Assembly (NCBI RefSeq): GCF_023652955.1
Contig: NZ_JAKLOY010000002.1
Location: forward strand, 124,001-188,000
DNA: 64,000 nt
From: Geomonas sp. Red32
GTDB taxonomy: Bacteria; Desulfobacterota; Desulfuromonadia; Geobacterales; Geobacteraceae
Direction: 5' to 3'
Every line of letters starts with the position of its first letter. The stretch's first letter is position 1. Of the stretch, positions 1-7,363 are shown in pieces. Made by a program: the position numbers and the translations under genes. A model generated the notes under the pieces. That model did not search any database. It saw only the letters and a list, made by a program, of their open reading frames with translations, and had not been told where the DNA came from.

Positions 1-2418
1 GTCATCATCTACAAGGACCTGTTCCCCGCCGCCGACGGCACCGTCGGGGTGATCGGCGTCATCCACGACGTCACCGATCTCAACCTTGCCCAGGAGGCCC
101 TGGAAGGGCAGAAGGAATTCGCCGAAAGCCTCGTGCAGAATTCGATCCTCCCCACCTTCGTGGTCAACGGCAACCACGAGGTGGTGATCTGGAACCACGC
201 CTGCGAAACCCTCACCGGCTACCAGGCCTGCGAGGTCCTTGGGGTCAACGACCTCTGGAAGATCTTCCACGAGACCGAGCACCCGCTTTTGGCCGACCTG
301 ATCGTGAAGGGCGGGGGAAGGCTGGCGACCGCCTACCACGCCGTGGAATCCATCGACGACCAGATCCCCGACGGGGTGCAGACCGAAAGCTGGTACCGGG
401 ACCGCAATGGGGTTCTCCATTACCTGGTTGTCACCGCAGCCCCCATCCGCGACCGCGACGGCAAACTCCTCGGCGCCATCCAGACCCTCGAGGACATCAC
501 CGCGAGAAAGCACGCCCAGGACGCCCACGAGAAGACCAGGCGGCAGCTCCAGCTGATCCTGGACGCGGCAGGGGAGGGGATCTACGGGGTGGACATGAAG
601 GGTAAGGTGACCTTCGTGAATCCGGCGGGGGCCCAGATGATGGGGTGGGAACCGCAGGAGATGCTCGGCAAGCACCACCATTCGCTCGGGCACCACACCA
701 AGCCGGACGGCAGAAGTTATCCCCAGGAGGAATGCCCGATCTCCCAAGCCCTGCACGACGGCCGTCCGCACCACGGCGAGGAGCTCTTCTGGCGCAAGGA
801 CGGCAGCAGTTTCACCGTCGAGTTCATCAGCACCCCGATCAGAGAGGAAGGAGAGCTGGTCGGCTGCGTGGTGGTCTACCGGGACACCACCGAGCGGAAC
901 CTGGTCGAGGAGCAGCTTTTGAAGCTATCCCAGGCGGTCGTGCAGAGCCCCATCTCCATCATGATCACCGACACCACCGGAAAGATCGAGTACGTGAACC
1001 CGAAGTTCATCCAGACCACCGGGTTCCAGTCGTCCGATGTGCTCGGAGAAAATCCCCGCGTGCTCAAATCGGACAAGACGGCACCCGAGCTCTACCGCGA
1101 CCTGTGGGACACCATCACCGCGGGGAAGGTCTGGTCGGGCGACATCTTCAACCGCCGCAAGGACGGCGAGACCTACTGGGAGCATGCCACCATCTTCCCG
1201 ATCAGGAACTCGGCGGGAATCATCAGCCATTACATGGCCTTCAAGGAGAACATGACCGAGCGCAAACGCCTCGAAGAGCAGCTGCGCCAGGCCCAGAAGA
1301 TGGAGGCCATCGGGCAGCTGGCCGGAGGAGTTGCCCACGATTTCAATAACATACTGACCGTCATCACCGGTTTCGGCCAGCTTCTCCACTACACGCTCGA
1401 CCCCGAGGATCCCAAGCGAAGCCACATGGAGCAGATCCTGGACGCCGCCGACCGGGCCACCCACCTGACCAGGAGCCTGCTGGCCTTCAGCCGCAAACAG
1501 GTCATGCTCCTGCAGCAGCTGGAACTGAACGACCTGGCCCGCAACCACATCAAGTTCCTCACCAGGATCATAGGCGAGGACATCTCGCTGAAGACCGACC
1601 TGACCGGCGAGCGGCTGGTGGTGATGGCGGACAATGGCCAGATAGAGCAGGTGCTGATGAACCTCGCCACCAACGCCCGAGACGCCATGCCGGGAGGGGG
1701 CGAGCTCACCATCCGGACCGAGATCGTCGCGCTCGGGAAGGAATTCCAGCAGGAACACGGCTTCGGCGCCCCCGGCCGCTTCGCCCTGATCACCATCTCG
1801 GACACCGGCACCGGCATGGACATAAAGACCCAGCAGAAGATCTTCGAGCCGTTTTTCACCACCAAGGCCAACGGGCGCGGTACCGGGCTCGGGCTTTCCA
1901 TCGTGTACGGCATCGTCAAGCAGCATAACGGCTTCATCACCATGAAAAGCCAGCTGGGGGGCGGAACGACCTTCTTCGTCTATCTCCCGCTGGTTCCGGG
2001 ACTCGAGGCGGAAGCGAAACGGGCCTCGCTGGTGATGCCCAACGGCGGCAGCGAAACGATCCTCGTGGTTGAGGACGATCCGGCAGTCCGCCATCTGGTG
2101 GATTCGGTGTTGACCCGGTTCGGTTACTCGGTACTCCTCGCGGAAAGCGGCGAACAGGCACTCGATCTCTTCGAGCGGAACCCGAACGACATCGACCTCG
2201 CGCTGCTGGACGTCATCATGCCCAAGATGAACGGCAAGCAGGTCTGCGAGGAGCTCAGGTCCCGCGATCCGCAGCTCAAGGTACTGTTCTTGAGCGGTTA
2301 CACCTCCGACGTCATCGAGGACAAGGGGATCGAGATGGACGGGATCGACATCATCATGAAGCCGGCCAAGCCGTCGGAACTGGCCAAGAAGATCCGCGAC
2401 CTCCTGGATGCGGAGTGA
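1..2418 (+). CDS. Hybrid sensor histidine kinase, multi-PAS (5' end outside window)
   Basis: The reading frame is open from base 1, so the N-terminus lies upstream. In order it shows the end of one PAS domain, three further PAS domains (roughly nt 115-525, 535-900 and 905-1260), a short coiled linker, a HisKA domain with H-box GGVAHDFNN (histidine codon at 1336), an HATPase domain (N box [12 protein letters not shown] boxes DTGTGM and GTGLGLS) and a C-terminal receiver from about nt 2055 with ETILVVEDD, the phospho-acceptor in LLDVIMP and the lysine in KPAKP. No membrane segment is visible in this part. It should autophosphorylate on His and pass phosphate to its own receiver; the stimulus is unknown. 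The stop codon overlaps the ribosome binding site of the next gene, so the two are probably co-transcribed. Confidence 0.95.
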   Translation, partial: VIIYKDLFPAADGTVGVIGVIHDVTDLNLAQEALEGQKEFAESLVQNSILPTFVVNGNHEVVIWNHACETLTGYQACEVLGVNDLWKIFHETEHPLLADLIVKGGGRLATAYHAVESIDDQIPDGVQTESWYRDRNGVLHYLVVTAAPIRDRDGKLLGAIQTLEDITARKHAQDAHEKTRRQLQLILDAAGEGIYGVDMKGKVTFVNPAGAQMMGWEPQEMLGKHHHSLGHHTKPDGRSYPQEECPISQALHDGRPHHGEELFWRKDGSSFTVEFISTPIREEGELVGCVVVYRDTTERNLVEEQLLKLSQAVVQSPISIMITDTTGKIEYVNPKFIQTTGFQSSDVLGENPRVLKSDKTAPELYRDLWDTITAGKVWSGDIFNRRKDGETYWEHATIFPIRNSAGIISHYMAFKENMTERKRLEEQLRQAQKMEAIGQLAGGVAHDFNNILTVITGFGQLLHYTLDPEDPKRSHMEQILDAADRATHLTRSLLAFSRKQVMLLQQLELNDLARNHIKFLTRIIGEDISLKTDLTGERLVVMADNGQIEQVLMNLATNARDAMPGGGELTIRTEIVALGKEFQQEHGFGAPGRFALITISDTGTGMDIKTQQKIFEPFFTTKANGRGTGLGLSIVYGIVKQHNGFITMKSQLGGGTTFFVYLPLVPGLEAEAKRASLVMPNGGSETILVVEDDPAVRHLVDSVLTRFGYSVLLAESGEQALDLFERNPNDIDLALLDVIMPKMNGKQVCEELRSRDPQLKVLFLSGYTSDVIEDKGIEMDGIDIIMKPAKPSELAKKIRDLLDAE

Positions 2419-2428
2419 GGAGGCAAAG

Positions 2429-3148
2429 ATGCTGCTGGAAGAGATGACCATGAACGAGTTTGCAGAGGGGCGCAAGAGCTGCCGCACCGCCTACATCCCG
2501 TTCGGCTCGGTCGAGGAACACGGAAGCCATCTCCCGCTATCCACTGACACGATCGAGGCGTACGAGGTCGGGAAGAGGGCGGCAGAACGGATTCCGCTCT
2601 TCGTGGCCCCGCCAGTCCATTACGGCTGCTGCCGGTCGACCTCCCTGCACCCCGGAACCGTCTCGATCACCACGGCAACATTGAAGGCCCTCTTCAAGGA
2701 CATCGTCCGCTCGTTGCATGCACACGGTCTAATGAATTTCATCGCCTTGACCGGGCACGCCGGGGGTAGCCATCGAATGGCGCTACAGGACGCCGGGGAG
2801 GAATTGCTGCTGGAGATCGCCGGCATTAACATGGCGGTGGTGACCGAATACGACCTGGCCAAGGATTCGGCGGCCCATCTCTTGGAGACGCCGGGCGACG
2901 CCCATGCCGGCGAGATCGAGACCTCGCGCATCATGCACTCGCATCCGCACCTCGTGAAAGGAAGCTCGCCGGAGGAATGGCCGGCGTTCCCGCCGGGAAT
3001 CCTGGTCCGGGACAAGCGGAGTTTCTGGCCCGGTGGCGTCTGGGGCGATCCGTCCAAGGCCAGCGCCGAAAAAGGAAGGATCCTGGAGTCGCTGGTGGCC
3101 GACAAGGTGGTCGAACTGGTAAAAGCGCTGGAAAGCCGCCGCTGGTAA
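2429..3148 (+). CDS. Creatininase-family metal-dependent amidohydrolase
   Basis: This 239-residue protein carries the creatininase-family metal-binding pattern: FGSVEEHGSHLPLSTD near residues 25-40 (Glu, His and Asp ligands), LTGHAGGSH, and DAHAGEIETS with the catalytic or ligand Glu. Members include creatininase, the mycofactocin maturase MftE and the riboflavin/F420-pathway formamide hydrolase ArfB, so the substrate cannot be told from sequence. I chose the ATG at 2429 because AGGAGG sits 5 nt upstream at 2418-2423; an in-frame ATG at 2408 lies inside the preceding gene and has no such site. No radical SAM or mycofactocin genes are adjacent, which argues against an MftE role. It is cytoplasmic, with no signal peptide. 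Confidence 0.85.
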   Translation: MLLEEMTMNEFAEGRKSCRTAYIPFGSVEEHGSHLPLSTDTIEAYEVGKRAAERIPLFVAPPVHYGCCRSTSLHPGTVSITTATLKALFKDIVRSLHAHGLMNFIALTGHAGGSHRMALQDAGEELLLEIAGINMAVVTEYDLAKDSAAHLLETPGDAHAGEIETSRIMHSHPHLVKGSSPEEWPAFPPGILVRDKRSFWPGGVWGDPSKASAEKGRILESLVADKVVELVKALESRRW

Positions 3149-3620
3149 GGCTTTCCGGTACCCCTCGAGGATTGCCTAAAAAGGCGGCTTCCAAATTTGC
3201 GTTTTAAGCGGCTTTTTCTGTTTAGTCCAGGGGTAGGTATGGGTTGTTTTTCCGTCTGTATTGACTGAGAGGGAAAATAGGGCTTCCAAGACTGTCTCAG
3301 GACAGGTGACGCATAATCAAAGATAGATCTGGTGACAACTACCGGGCCGCTCGTTGAGAATGGCAAAGGACGATCCGGAACGTCTGAGACAGCGAAGCAG
3401 GCAAGGTCGTTACTATAGAATCACGAGGCGGGTATCAGTATCAACCGAACGAGAGTATCTGAGTTGACTGAGACGTTTCATCGAAGAGCCGGGAAGTAGC
3501 CAGTGGCCGGTTTCTGCCGGCCGGTCCAATCGGCACAAACGATGTAGCAGAAGTGATCGAACCGATCCTCCATTTAACCCGGGCTTAAAGCCGTAGCGAA
3601 TTCCCCCTCAAGCCGTCCGC
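3149..3620. other. Gene-free stretch, possibly decayed mobile DNA
   Basis: I see no convincing gene here. A 9-bp inverted repeat, CTGTCTCAG at 3292-3300 and CTGAGACAG at 3384-3392, brackets about 80 bp. The partly similar strings TTGACTGAGAG (from 3261) and TTGACTGAGACG (3462-3473) also occur. With the vsr remnant that follows, this suggests an eroded accessory insertion, but I could not identify a transposase. A weak hairpin-like sequence rich in A and T just after the creatininase stop (3177-3220) could end that transcript. Confidence 0.3.
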
Positions 3621-3914
3621 TCAAAAAGACACATCGTACTTTACATAATATATCTTATGGGACGTAACAGATATCTGAAGGGGAGAGCGGGGTGAGCCCC
3701 GCCGCCGCCCCGGAGGTCGCTCCCCCCCACTTAGGAAGTGCCACAGCAAATCCTCGAGAAGATGGCTGTCCTTCGTCTGGCATTCCCACACCACAAGGAC
3801 CCGCCAGCCGAGACGGCGTAAGGCGTTTTCGTTTTCGACATCCCGCTGGTGATTGCGGGATAGCTTCGGAAGCCAATAGGATGTGTTGGATTTCGGCAGC
3901 CTGGCGTCTTTGCA
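3621..3914 (-). pseudogene. vsr: Remnant of a very-short-patch-repair (Vsr) endonuclease
   Basis: Read on the minus strand, the frame gives KDARLPKSNTSYW, then RNHQRDVENENALRRLGW, then RVLVVWEC, followed by a divergent tail to a TGA at 3621-3623. These strings match the C-terminal half of Vsr mismatch endonucleases, including the WEC motif that carries a structural zinc ligand. The N-terminal half with the catalytic Asp and His is absent: above residue C of ICKDAR the frame loses similarity, and it hits a stop at 3969-3971 without a plausible start. No Dcm-type cytosine methyltransferase, the usual partner, is nearby. The call rests on remembered family motifs; a protein search would settle it. 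Confidence 0.6.
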
Positions 3915-4118
3915 TATTGGAGACGGAGGGCGGACCTGCGGACTGCCATCTCGGGAGCCATATTCACCCTACCCTGACAACATTTTCCAGGAAAGGTGGC
4001 GAGCGGCTGAGGGAGGCTGTGCGGGAGTGCGCCAGGAATTTGCAGGTATGAAAAGATAAAGGAGTGCTGCGAAGAGAAGTAACGACGAATGTGCTGCGGC
4101 TTTTCCGGTTGCTGCCGG

Positions 4119-4147
4119 CTTCCCCCCTCGTTGGCGGAGGGGGGAAG
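4119..4147. repeat. 11-bp perfect hairpin next to the rhodanese stop
   Basis: CTTCCCCCCTC (4119-4129) and GAGGGGGGAAG (4137-4147) form an 11-bp perfect stem with a 7-nt loop, 2 bp from the end of the minus-strand rhodanese gene. No U-run follows on either strand, so it may be an mRNA-stabilising or repeat-type hairpin rather than an intrinsic terminator. Confidence 0.5.
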
Positions 4148-4149
4148 TG

Positions 4150-4458
4150 TTATTTCTCGATGGGGAAACGGCTCCGGCGCCATTCGGCCATGTGCCCGGA
4201 GAGAAGGGAGACGTTGCGGTACCCGTGGAGCCCAAGGATGGAGCTCGCCATGGCGGCACGGGGGCCGTGCTCGCAGGTCACCACGATCTCGCTGTTTTTG
4301 TCGTTCGGGAGGTTGACCATCTTGACCAGGAGCTTCCAGCTCGGAGCATGCACCGCCCCGGGGATGTGGCCGCTTTTGAACTCGAAACCGGTGCGGACAT
4401 CGAGTATGACCGGCTGGCGTTTGGACTTAATTTTCTCAAGCACTGCTTTAGCTTCCAT
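4150..4458 (-). CDS. Single-domain rhodanese-like protein
   Basis: This 102-residue single rhodanese domain has the usual start (VILDVRTGFEFKSGHIPGA) and an active-site loop TCEHGPRA with the catalytic cysteine. The loop CEHGPRA matches the six-residue size typical of sulfur-transferring rhodaneses rather than the longer Cdc25 type. There is no signal peptide, so it acts in the cytoplasm, probably as a persulfide carrier, with acceptor unknown. A GGGGG tract 6 nt before the ATG serves as ribosome binding site. A strong promoter lies about 120 bp upstream. It appears monocistronic. Confidence 0.88.
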   Translation of the reverse strand: MEAKAVLEKIKSKRQPVILDVRTGFEFKSGHIPGAVHAPSWKLLVKMVNLPNDKNSEIVVTCEHGPRAAMASSILGLHGYRNVSLLSGHMAEWRRSRFPIEK

Positions 4459-4579
4459 CTAAAACCCCCGTAACATCTCCCCACACTTGAAGCAGAGGAT
4501 TTCTTTTCCAACACCAACTATCTAGTTTTAAAACGGTTATTTTCTGGCAACCGCAACCATGCCTATTCAAGTAATCATA

Positions 4580-4608
4580 TATATAGTCTGTCAGGAGTCG
4601 TATGTCAA
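4580..4608 (-). promoter_or_regulatory. Sigma-70 type promoter for the rhodanese gene
   Basis: On the minus strand TTGACA (4608-4603) is followed after exactly 17 nt by TATATA (4585-4580). This is close to consensus and points at the rhodanese gene, leaving an untranslated leader of roughly 110 nt. Confidence 0.65.
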
Positions 4609-4657
4609 CCACGCATCATCGCTGCGAGGTCCCCACAACAAGGACTCCCCTGCCCCC

Positions 4658-5065
4658 TCAAGGAGATCTTACTTCAGCCAAAAGCTCTGGATGACGATCG
4701 AGGACCTTCAGCAATTTTACTAGTGCCAGCGGCGGTTTCGTCTTGCCGTTCTCGTACCTGGAAAAAGCGTTAACACCCCCACCAAAAATCTCACCGGCTT
4801 CACGTTGGTCAAGAGCGAGCTTCTTTCGAACGTTGGCGATAAAGGCCGGGTCGACAATGGAAGCGTTCACCGTTTTATTAAATTCAATCATCAATGAGCT
4901 GACGCGCTCCGATTCCTTCTTCTCAAGGACCGATTCGTCACACACGGGACAGAACTCTCCTGTCACCGAAGGAACCATGACCCGTTCCCCCTTGTACGCA
5001 TAAGGAACGTCGCGGGTATCATGCACGAGTTCAGCTCCTCCGCAGGCTGGACATCTCATGTTCAT
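4658..5065 (-). CDS. mqsA: MqsA-type antitoxin (zinc finger plus HTH)
   Basis: This 135-residue protein has the two-part MqsA layout. An N-terminal zinc-binding domain carries CPACGG (residues 5-10) and CPVCDE (about 39-44). A C-terminal HTH_3/XRE domain contains LDQREAGEIFGGGVNAFSRYE. In E. coli MqsA neutralises the mRNA interferase MqsR and represses the mqsRA promoter. Its ATG overlaps the stop of the upstream mqsR frame (ATGA), the standard order for this system. Because the toxin gene is frameshifted here, MqsA may now be an orphan regulator. The locus is less GC-rich than its neighbours, consistent with transfer. Confidence 0.9.
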   Translation of the reverse strand: MNMRCPACGGAELVHDTRDVPYAYKGERVMVPSVTGEFCPVCDESVLEKKESERVSSLMIEFNKTVNASIVDPAFIANVRKKLALDQREAGEIFGGGVNAFSRYENGKTKPPLALVKLLKVLDRHPELLAEVRSP

Positions 5066-5354
5066 AACTCCTTGAATGAAACAACCACCACTTCGTCGAT
5101 CACCGTCAGTTTCAGATACACCCTGCCAACCGGCGTCAAAGGCCGATAGACATCCTGCCAGATTCGATGATCTCCATACGTAGTCATGCTTTTATAGAAG
5201 TCTTTCGTCTCCAGCGCCAAGACGACACCAATAATGCCGTCCGCATCATATCCCAACACCGCGCCGCCAGCGAGTGCTCCCAGAGTTATCCGGACACGGC
5301 CTGCTTCGAACCCGTTATGGTGGACAGCTTGCAGTGTGGTGTCCGCTTTTCCAT
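5062..5354 (-). pseudogene. mqsR: Frameshifted MqsR mRNA-interferase toxin
   Basis: An ATG at 5354 opens MEKRTPHCKLSTI, matching the MqsR N-terminus, but this frame stops after 22 codons. The neighbouring frame then continues with FEAGRVRITLGALAGG and with strings nearly identical to E. coli MqsR (ETKDFYKSMTTYGDHRIWQD, VYLKLTVIDEV), ending at 5062. The join near 5306-5315 needs a 1-base insertion, or implies loss of one or four bases. As written no full toxin can be made. A start at the ATG at 5259 would give only the C-terminal 65 residues. A sequencing error or programmed frameshift is possible but less likely. Confidence 0.8.
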
Positions 5355-5364
5355 CCTTTACAAT

Positions 5365-5377
5365 AACCTACTTGGTT
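5365..5377. promoter_or_regulatory. MqsA operator-like palindrome in the mqsRA promoter
   Basis: AACCTACTTGGTT (plus strand) is an AACC-N5-GGTT palindrome like the E. coli MqsA operator (AACCT-N3-AGGTT). It lies 11 bp before the mqsR ATG. On the minus strand it falls in the 17-nt spacer of a candidate promoter TTGCTA-N17-TATTGT, well placed for autorepression. Confidence 0.6.
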
Positions 5378-5403
5378 AATATTAGCAACGGCGGTTCCTT
5401 CCT

Positions 5404-6336
5404 TCACCTTACCCCGACCAGCATCAGTGCCCCCAGGGTGGCTGCACTCACCAGCAGCCAGAGGGTGACCCCCTGCAAAAGGGGGCGCATCCCTACTTTT
5501 TTCAGCACTTCCTTCGAAAGACCGGTTCCTATCAGAAAGAGTGTGAGCACCAGCGCCTGTTTGGAGACCGCCGAGGCTCCGTCGAAGAGCCCGTGGAGCT
5601 GCGGGAGCATGGTGCGCATGGTGGCCGCCACGATGAAGCCGACTATGAAAAGCGGGACCGTCGCCCGTTGCGACGACCTCTTGAAATACCCCGCCGCGAT
5701 GACTACGGGGGTGATCCAGATCGCCCTGGAGAGCTTTACCGTGGTGCCGACGGCGAGCGCCTTGGAACCGTAGGCGGCGGCGGCACCGACCACGCTGCTC
5801 GTATCGTGGATGGCGAGGCCTGCCCAGGTGCCGAAGAGCTCCTGGCTCAGTCCGGCCATGTGCCCAAAGGGAGGAAAGACCAGCAACGCCACGGAGTTCA
5901 GCAGGAATACGGTCGCCAGCGCCACCGCGATCTCGTGATCCTTGGCCTTGAGGACCGGGGCCATGGCGGCGATGGCGCTCCCTCCGCAGATGGCGGTCCC
6001 AAAGGACACCAGCGCGGAGGTGTTGCTCTCCACCTTGTACCATTTCCCCAGCAGGTACCCGATGGCCAGCGTCAGGGAGATCCCGATGGTGGTGTAGAGA
6101 ACCGACGCCCTCCCAGCCTTCACCACCTCGCCAAGGCTCAGCCCGAAACCAAGCCCCACCACCGAGAGCTGGAGAACGATCTTGCTCAGCTTGGCGGCCC
6201 CTTTCCCCCACGGGTTGCCGACCAGCAAGCTGAAGAGCATCCCGGCCACCAGGGCCATCGCCGTGGACACCGCTGGCCAGCAACAGGCAGCGAGGCAAAC
6301 CACAAACAGGAACTTCCGATAGGCATCTCTTTCCAT
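5404..6336 (-). CDS. yeiH: YeiH/UPF0324 family membrane transporter (putative sulfate exporter family)
   Basis: This 310-residue, very hydrophobic protein has about ten predicted membrane segments and the family signatures GNPWGK, VGLGFGLSLGEV, FGTAICGGSAIAA and AIHDTSSVVGAA. The length is usual for UPF0324/YeiH. The family is annotated as putative sulfate exporters, but I see no experimental basis in the sequence itself. AGGAGG with a GGGGAA run precedes the ATG. It is divergent from a LysR regulator (107 bp gap), an arrangement known for yeiH and yeiE in enterobacteria, so that regulator probably controls it. The mqsRA locus follows on the same strand 50 bp later but has its own promoter. 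Confidence 0.88.
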   Translation of the reverse strand: MERDAYRKFLFVVCLAACCWPAVSTAMALVAGMLFSLLVGNPWGKGAAKLSKIVLQLSVVGLGFGLSLGEVVKAGRASVLYTTIGISLTLAIGYLLGKWYKVESNTSALVSFGTAICGGSAIAAMAPVLKAKDHEIAVALATVFLLNSVALLVFPPFGHMAGLSQELFGTWAGLAIHDTSSVVGAAAAYGSKALAVGTTVKLSRAIWITPVVIAAGYFKRSSQRATVPLFIVGFIVAATMRTMLPQLHGLFDGASAVSKQALVLTLFLIGTGLSKEVLKKVGMRPLLQGVTLWLLVSAATLGALMLVGVR

Positions 6337-6362
6337 TTCCCCCCTCCTAGGTGGATAATTGT

Positions 6363-6378
6363 TGCAATATATATTGCA
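6363..6378. promoter_or_regulatory. 16-bp perfect palindrome, likely LysR-regulator operator
   Basis: TGCAATATATATTGCA is a perfect 16-bp palindrome in the gap between the divergent transporter and LysR genes. It contains a T-N11-A pattern typical of LysR-family sites and lies 27 bp before the yeiH start and 67 bp before the lysR start. On the minus strand it overlaps a plausible -10 region downstream of TTGAAT. Confidence 0.65.
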
Positions 6379-6444
6379 TAACGACTATAAATAAAAATTC
6401 AAAGTATTCATCTTTACCATGAGTTTTACTTATATGGAGGCGGT

Positions 6445-7329
6445 ATGGCGATAACCCTGCGGCAGCTCGATGTCTTCGAGAAGGTAGCCACCTGCGGACA
6501 GGCCACCAGGGCCAGCGAATTGACCGGCATCACCCAGTCGGCGGTCAGCATGGCCATCGCGGAACTGGAGCGTCTGGCGGGGGCCCCGCTGTTCGACCGG
6601 CGTGGCCGTAAACTGCTCCTCAACGACCGCGGGCGTTACATCCTCCCCCAGGTGCGCGAGATCATCGCCAGGGTCTCCAGCGTGGAGAGCTTTCTCAACG
6701 ATTCGGTGGGCGAACCGGTGGGGGTCCTGAAGGTCGGGGCGAGCACGACCATCGGCAACTACCTGCTGCCGCTGCTGGTCGGGGCCTTCGAGCGCCAGTA
6801 CCCCCGTGCCCGGGTGCTGCTGGAGGTGGGTAACACGAAACAGGTCGAGGAGGCGGTGGAGAGCGGGGCCTACGACCTGGGGCTGATCGAGGGGCCGCCT
6901 CATATCGCGTCGCTCAAGGTAAGGCCGTGGAAGAAGGACGAACTAGTCGTGGTGGTGGGGAAGGAACACCCCATGGCCAACAGCGGCACTCCGGGCTGCG
7001 CCGAGCTGGCGACGACGAGGTGGATCATGCGGGAAGCCGGTTCCGGTACCCGCGAAGTTTTCGAAAAGGCTCTAGCTGCGGCAGGGATCCCCTGCGAAAT
7101 CGCCATGGAGCTAGGCCACACCGAGGCGATCAAGAAGGCGGTGGAGGCGGGACTTGGGGTGGGATGCCTGTCAAGGATGGCGGTCCAGCGCGAACTGGAC
7201 CATGGCTGGCTGGTCGAAGTGAAGACGCCGGTGGACCTCGGGAGGACCCTCTTCATCCTGACCCGGGACAGCGACTACACATCGAAGCTGATGTCGGCCT
7301 ACCTCTCCCTGCTCGAAGACGCGCGGTGA
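6445..7329 (+). CDS. yeiE: LysR-family transcriptional regulator (YeiE-like)
   Basis: This 294-residue protein has an N-terminal winged helix-turn-helix (residues 1-60, core ELTGITQSAVSMAIAELE) and a C-terminal periplasmic-binding-type effector domain from about residue 90 (GVLKVGASTTIGNYLLPLLV, MREAGSGTREVFEKAL). GGAGG precedes the ATG by 6 nt. The divergent partner is a YeiH transporter, and in enterobacteria YeiE is the LysR protein next to yeiH, hence the symbol. The effector-domain motif GSGTRE resembles CysB/CbbR relatives that bind small anions or metabolites. It probably binds the palindrome at 6363-6378 and regulates both genes. Confidence 0.88.
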   Translation: MAITLRQLDVFEKVATCGQATRASELTGITQSAVSMAIAELERLAGAPLFDRRGRKLLLNDRGRYILPQVREIIARVSSVESFLNDSVGEPVGVLKVGASTTIGNYLLPLLVGAFERQYPRARVLLEVGNTKQVEEAVESGAYDLGLIEGPPHIASLKVRPWKKDELVVVVGKEHPMANSGTPGCAELATTRWIMREAGSGTREVFEKALAAAGIPCEIAMELGHTEAIKKAVEAGLGVGCLSRMAVQRELDHGWLVEVKTPVDLGRTLFILTRDSDYTSKLMSAYLSLLEDAR

Positions 7330-7363
7330 CCGTCTCCGGCCGCTTCGAGGGATTCCAGCGGGG

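Noticed and set aside
5062-5259. A short intact MqsR starting at the ATG at 5259
   Set aside because: It lacks the first third of the toxin, the remaining N-terminal sequence is found in the adjacent frame, and no ribosome binding site precedes this ATG.
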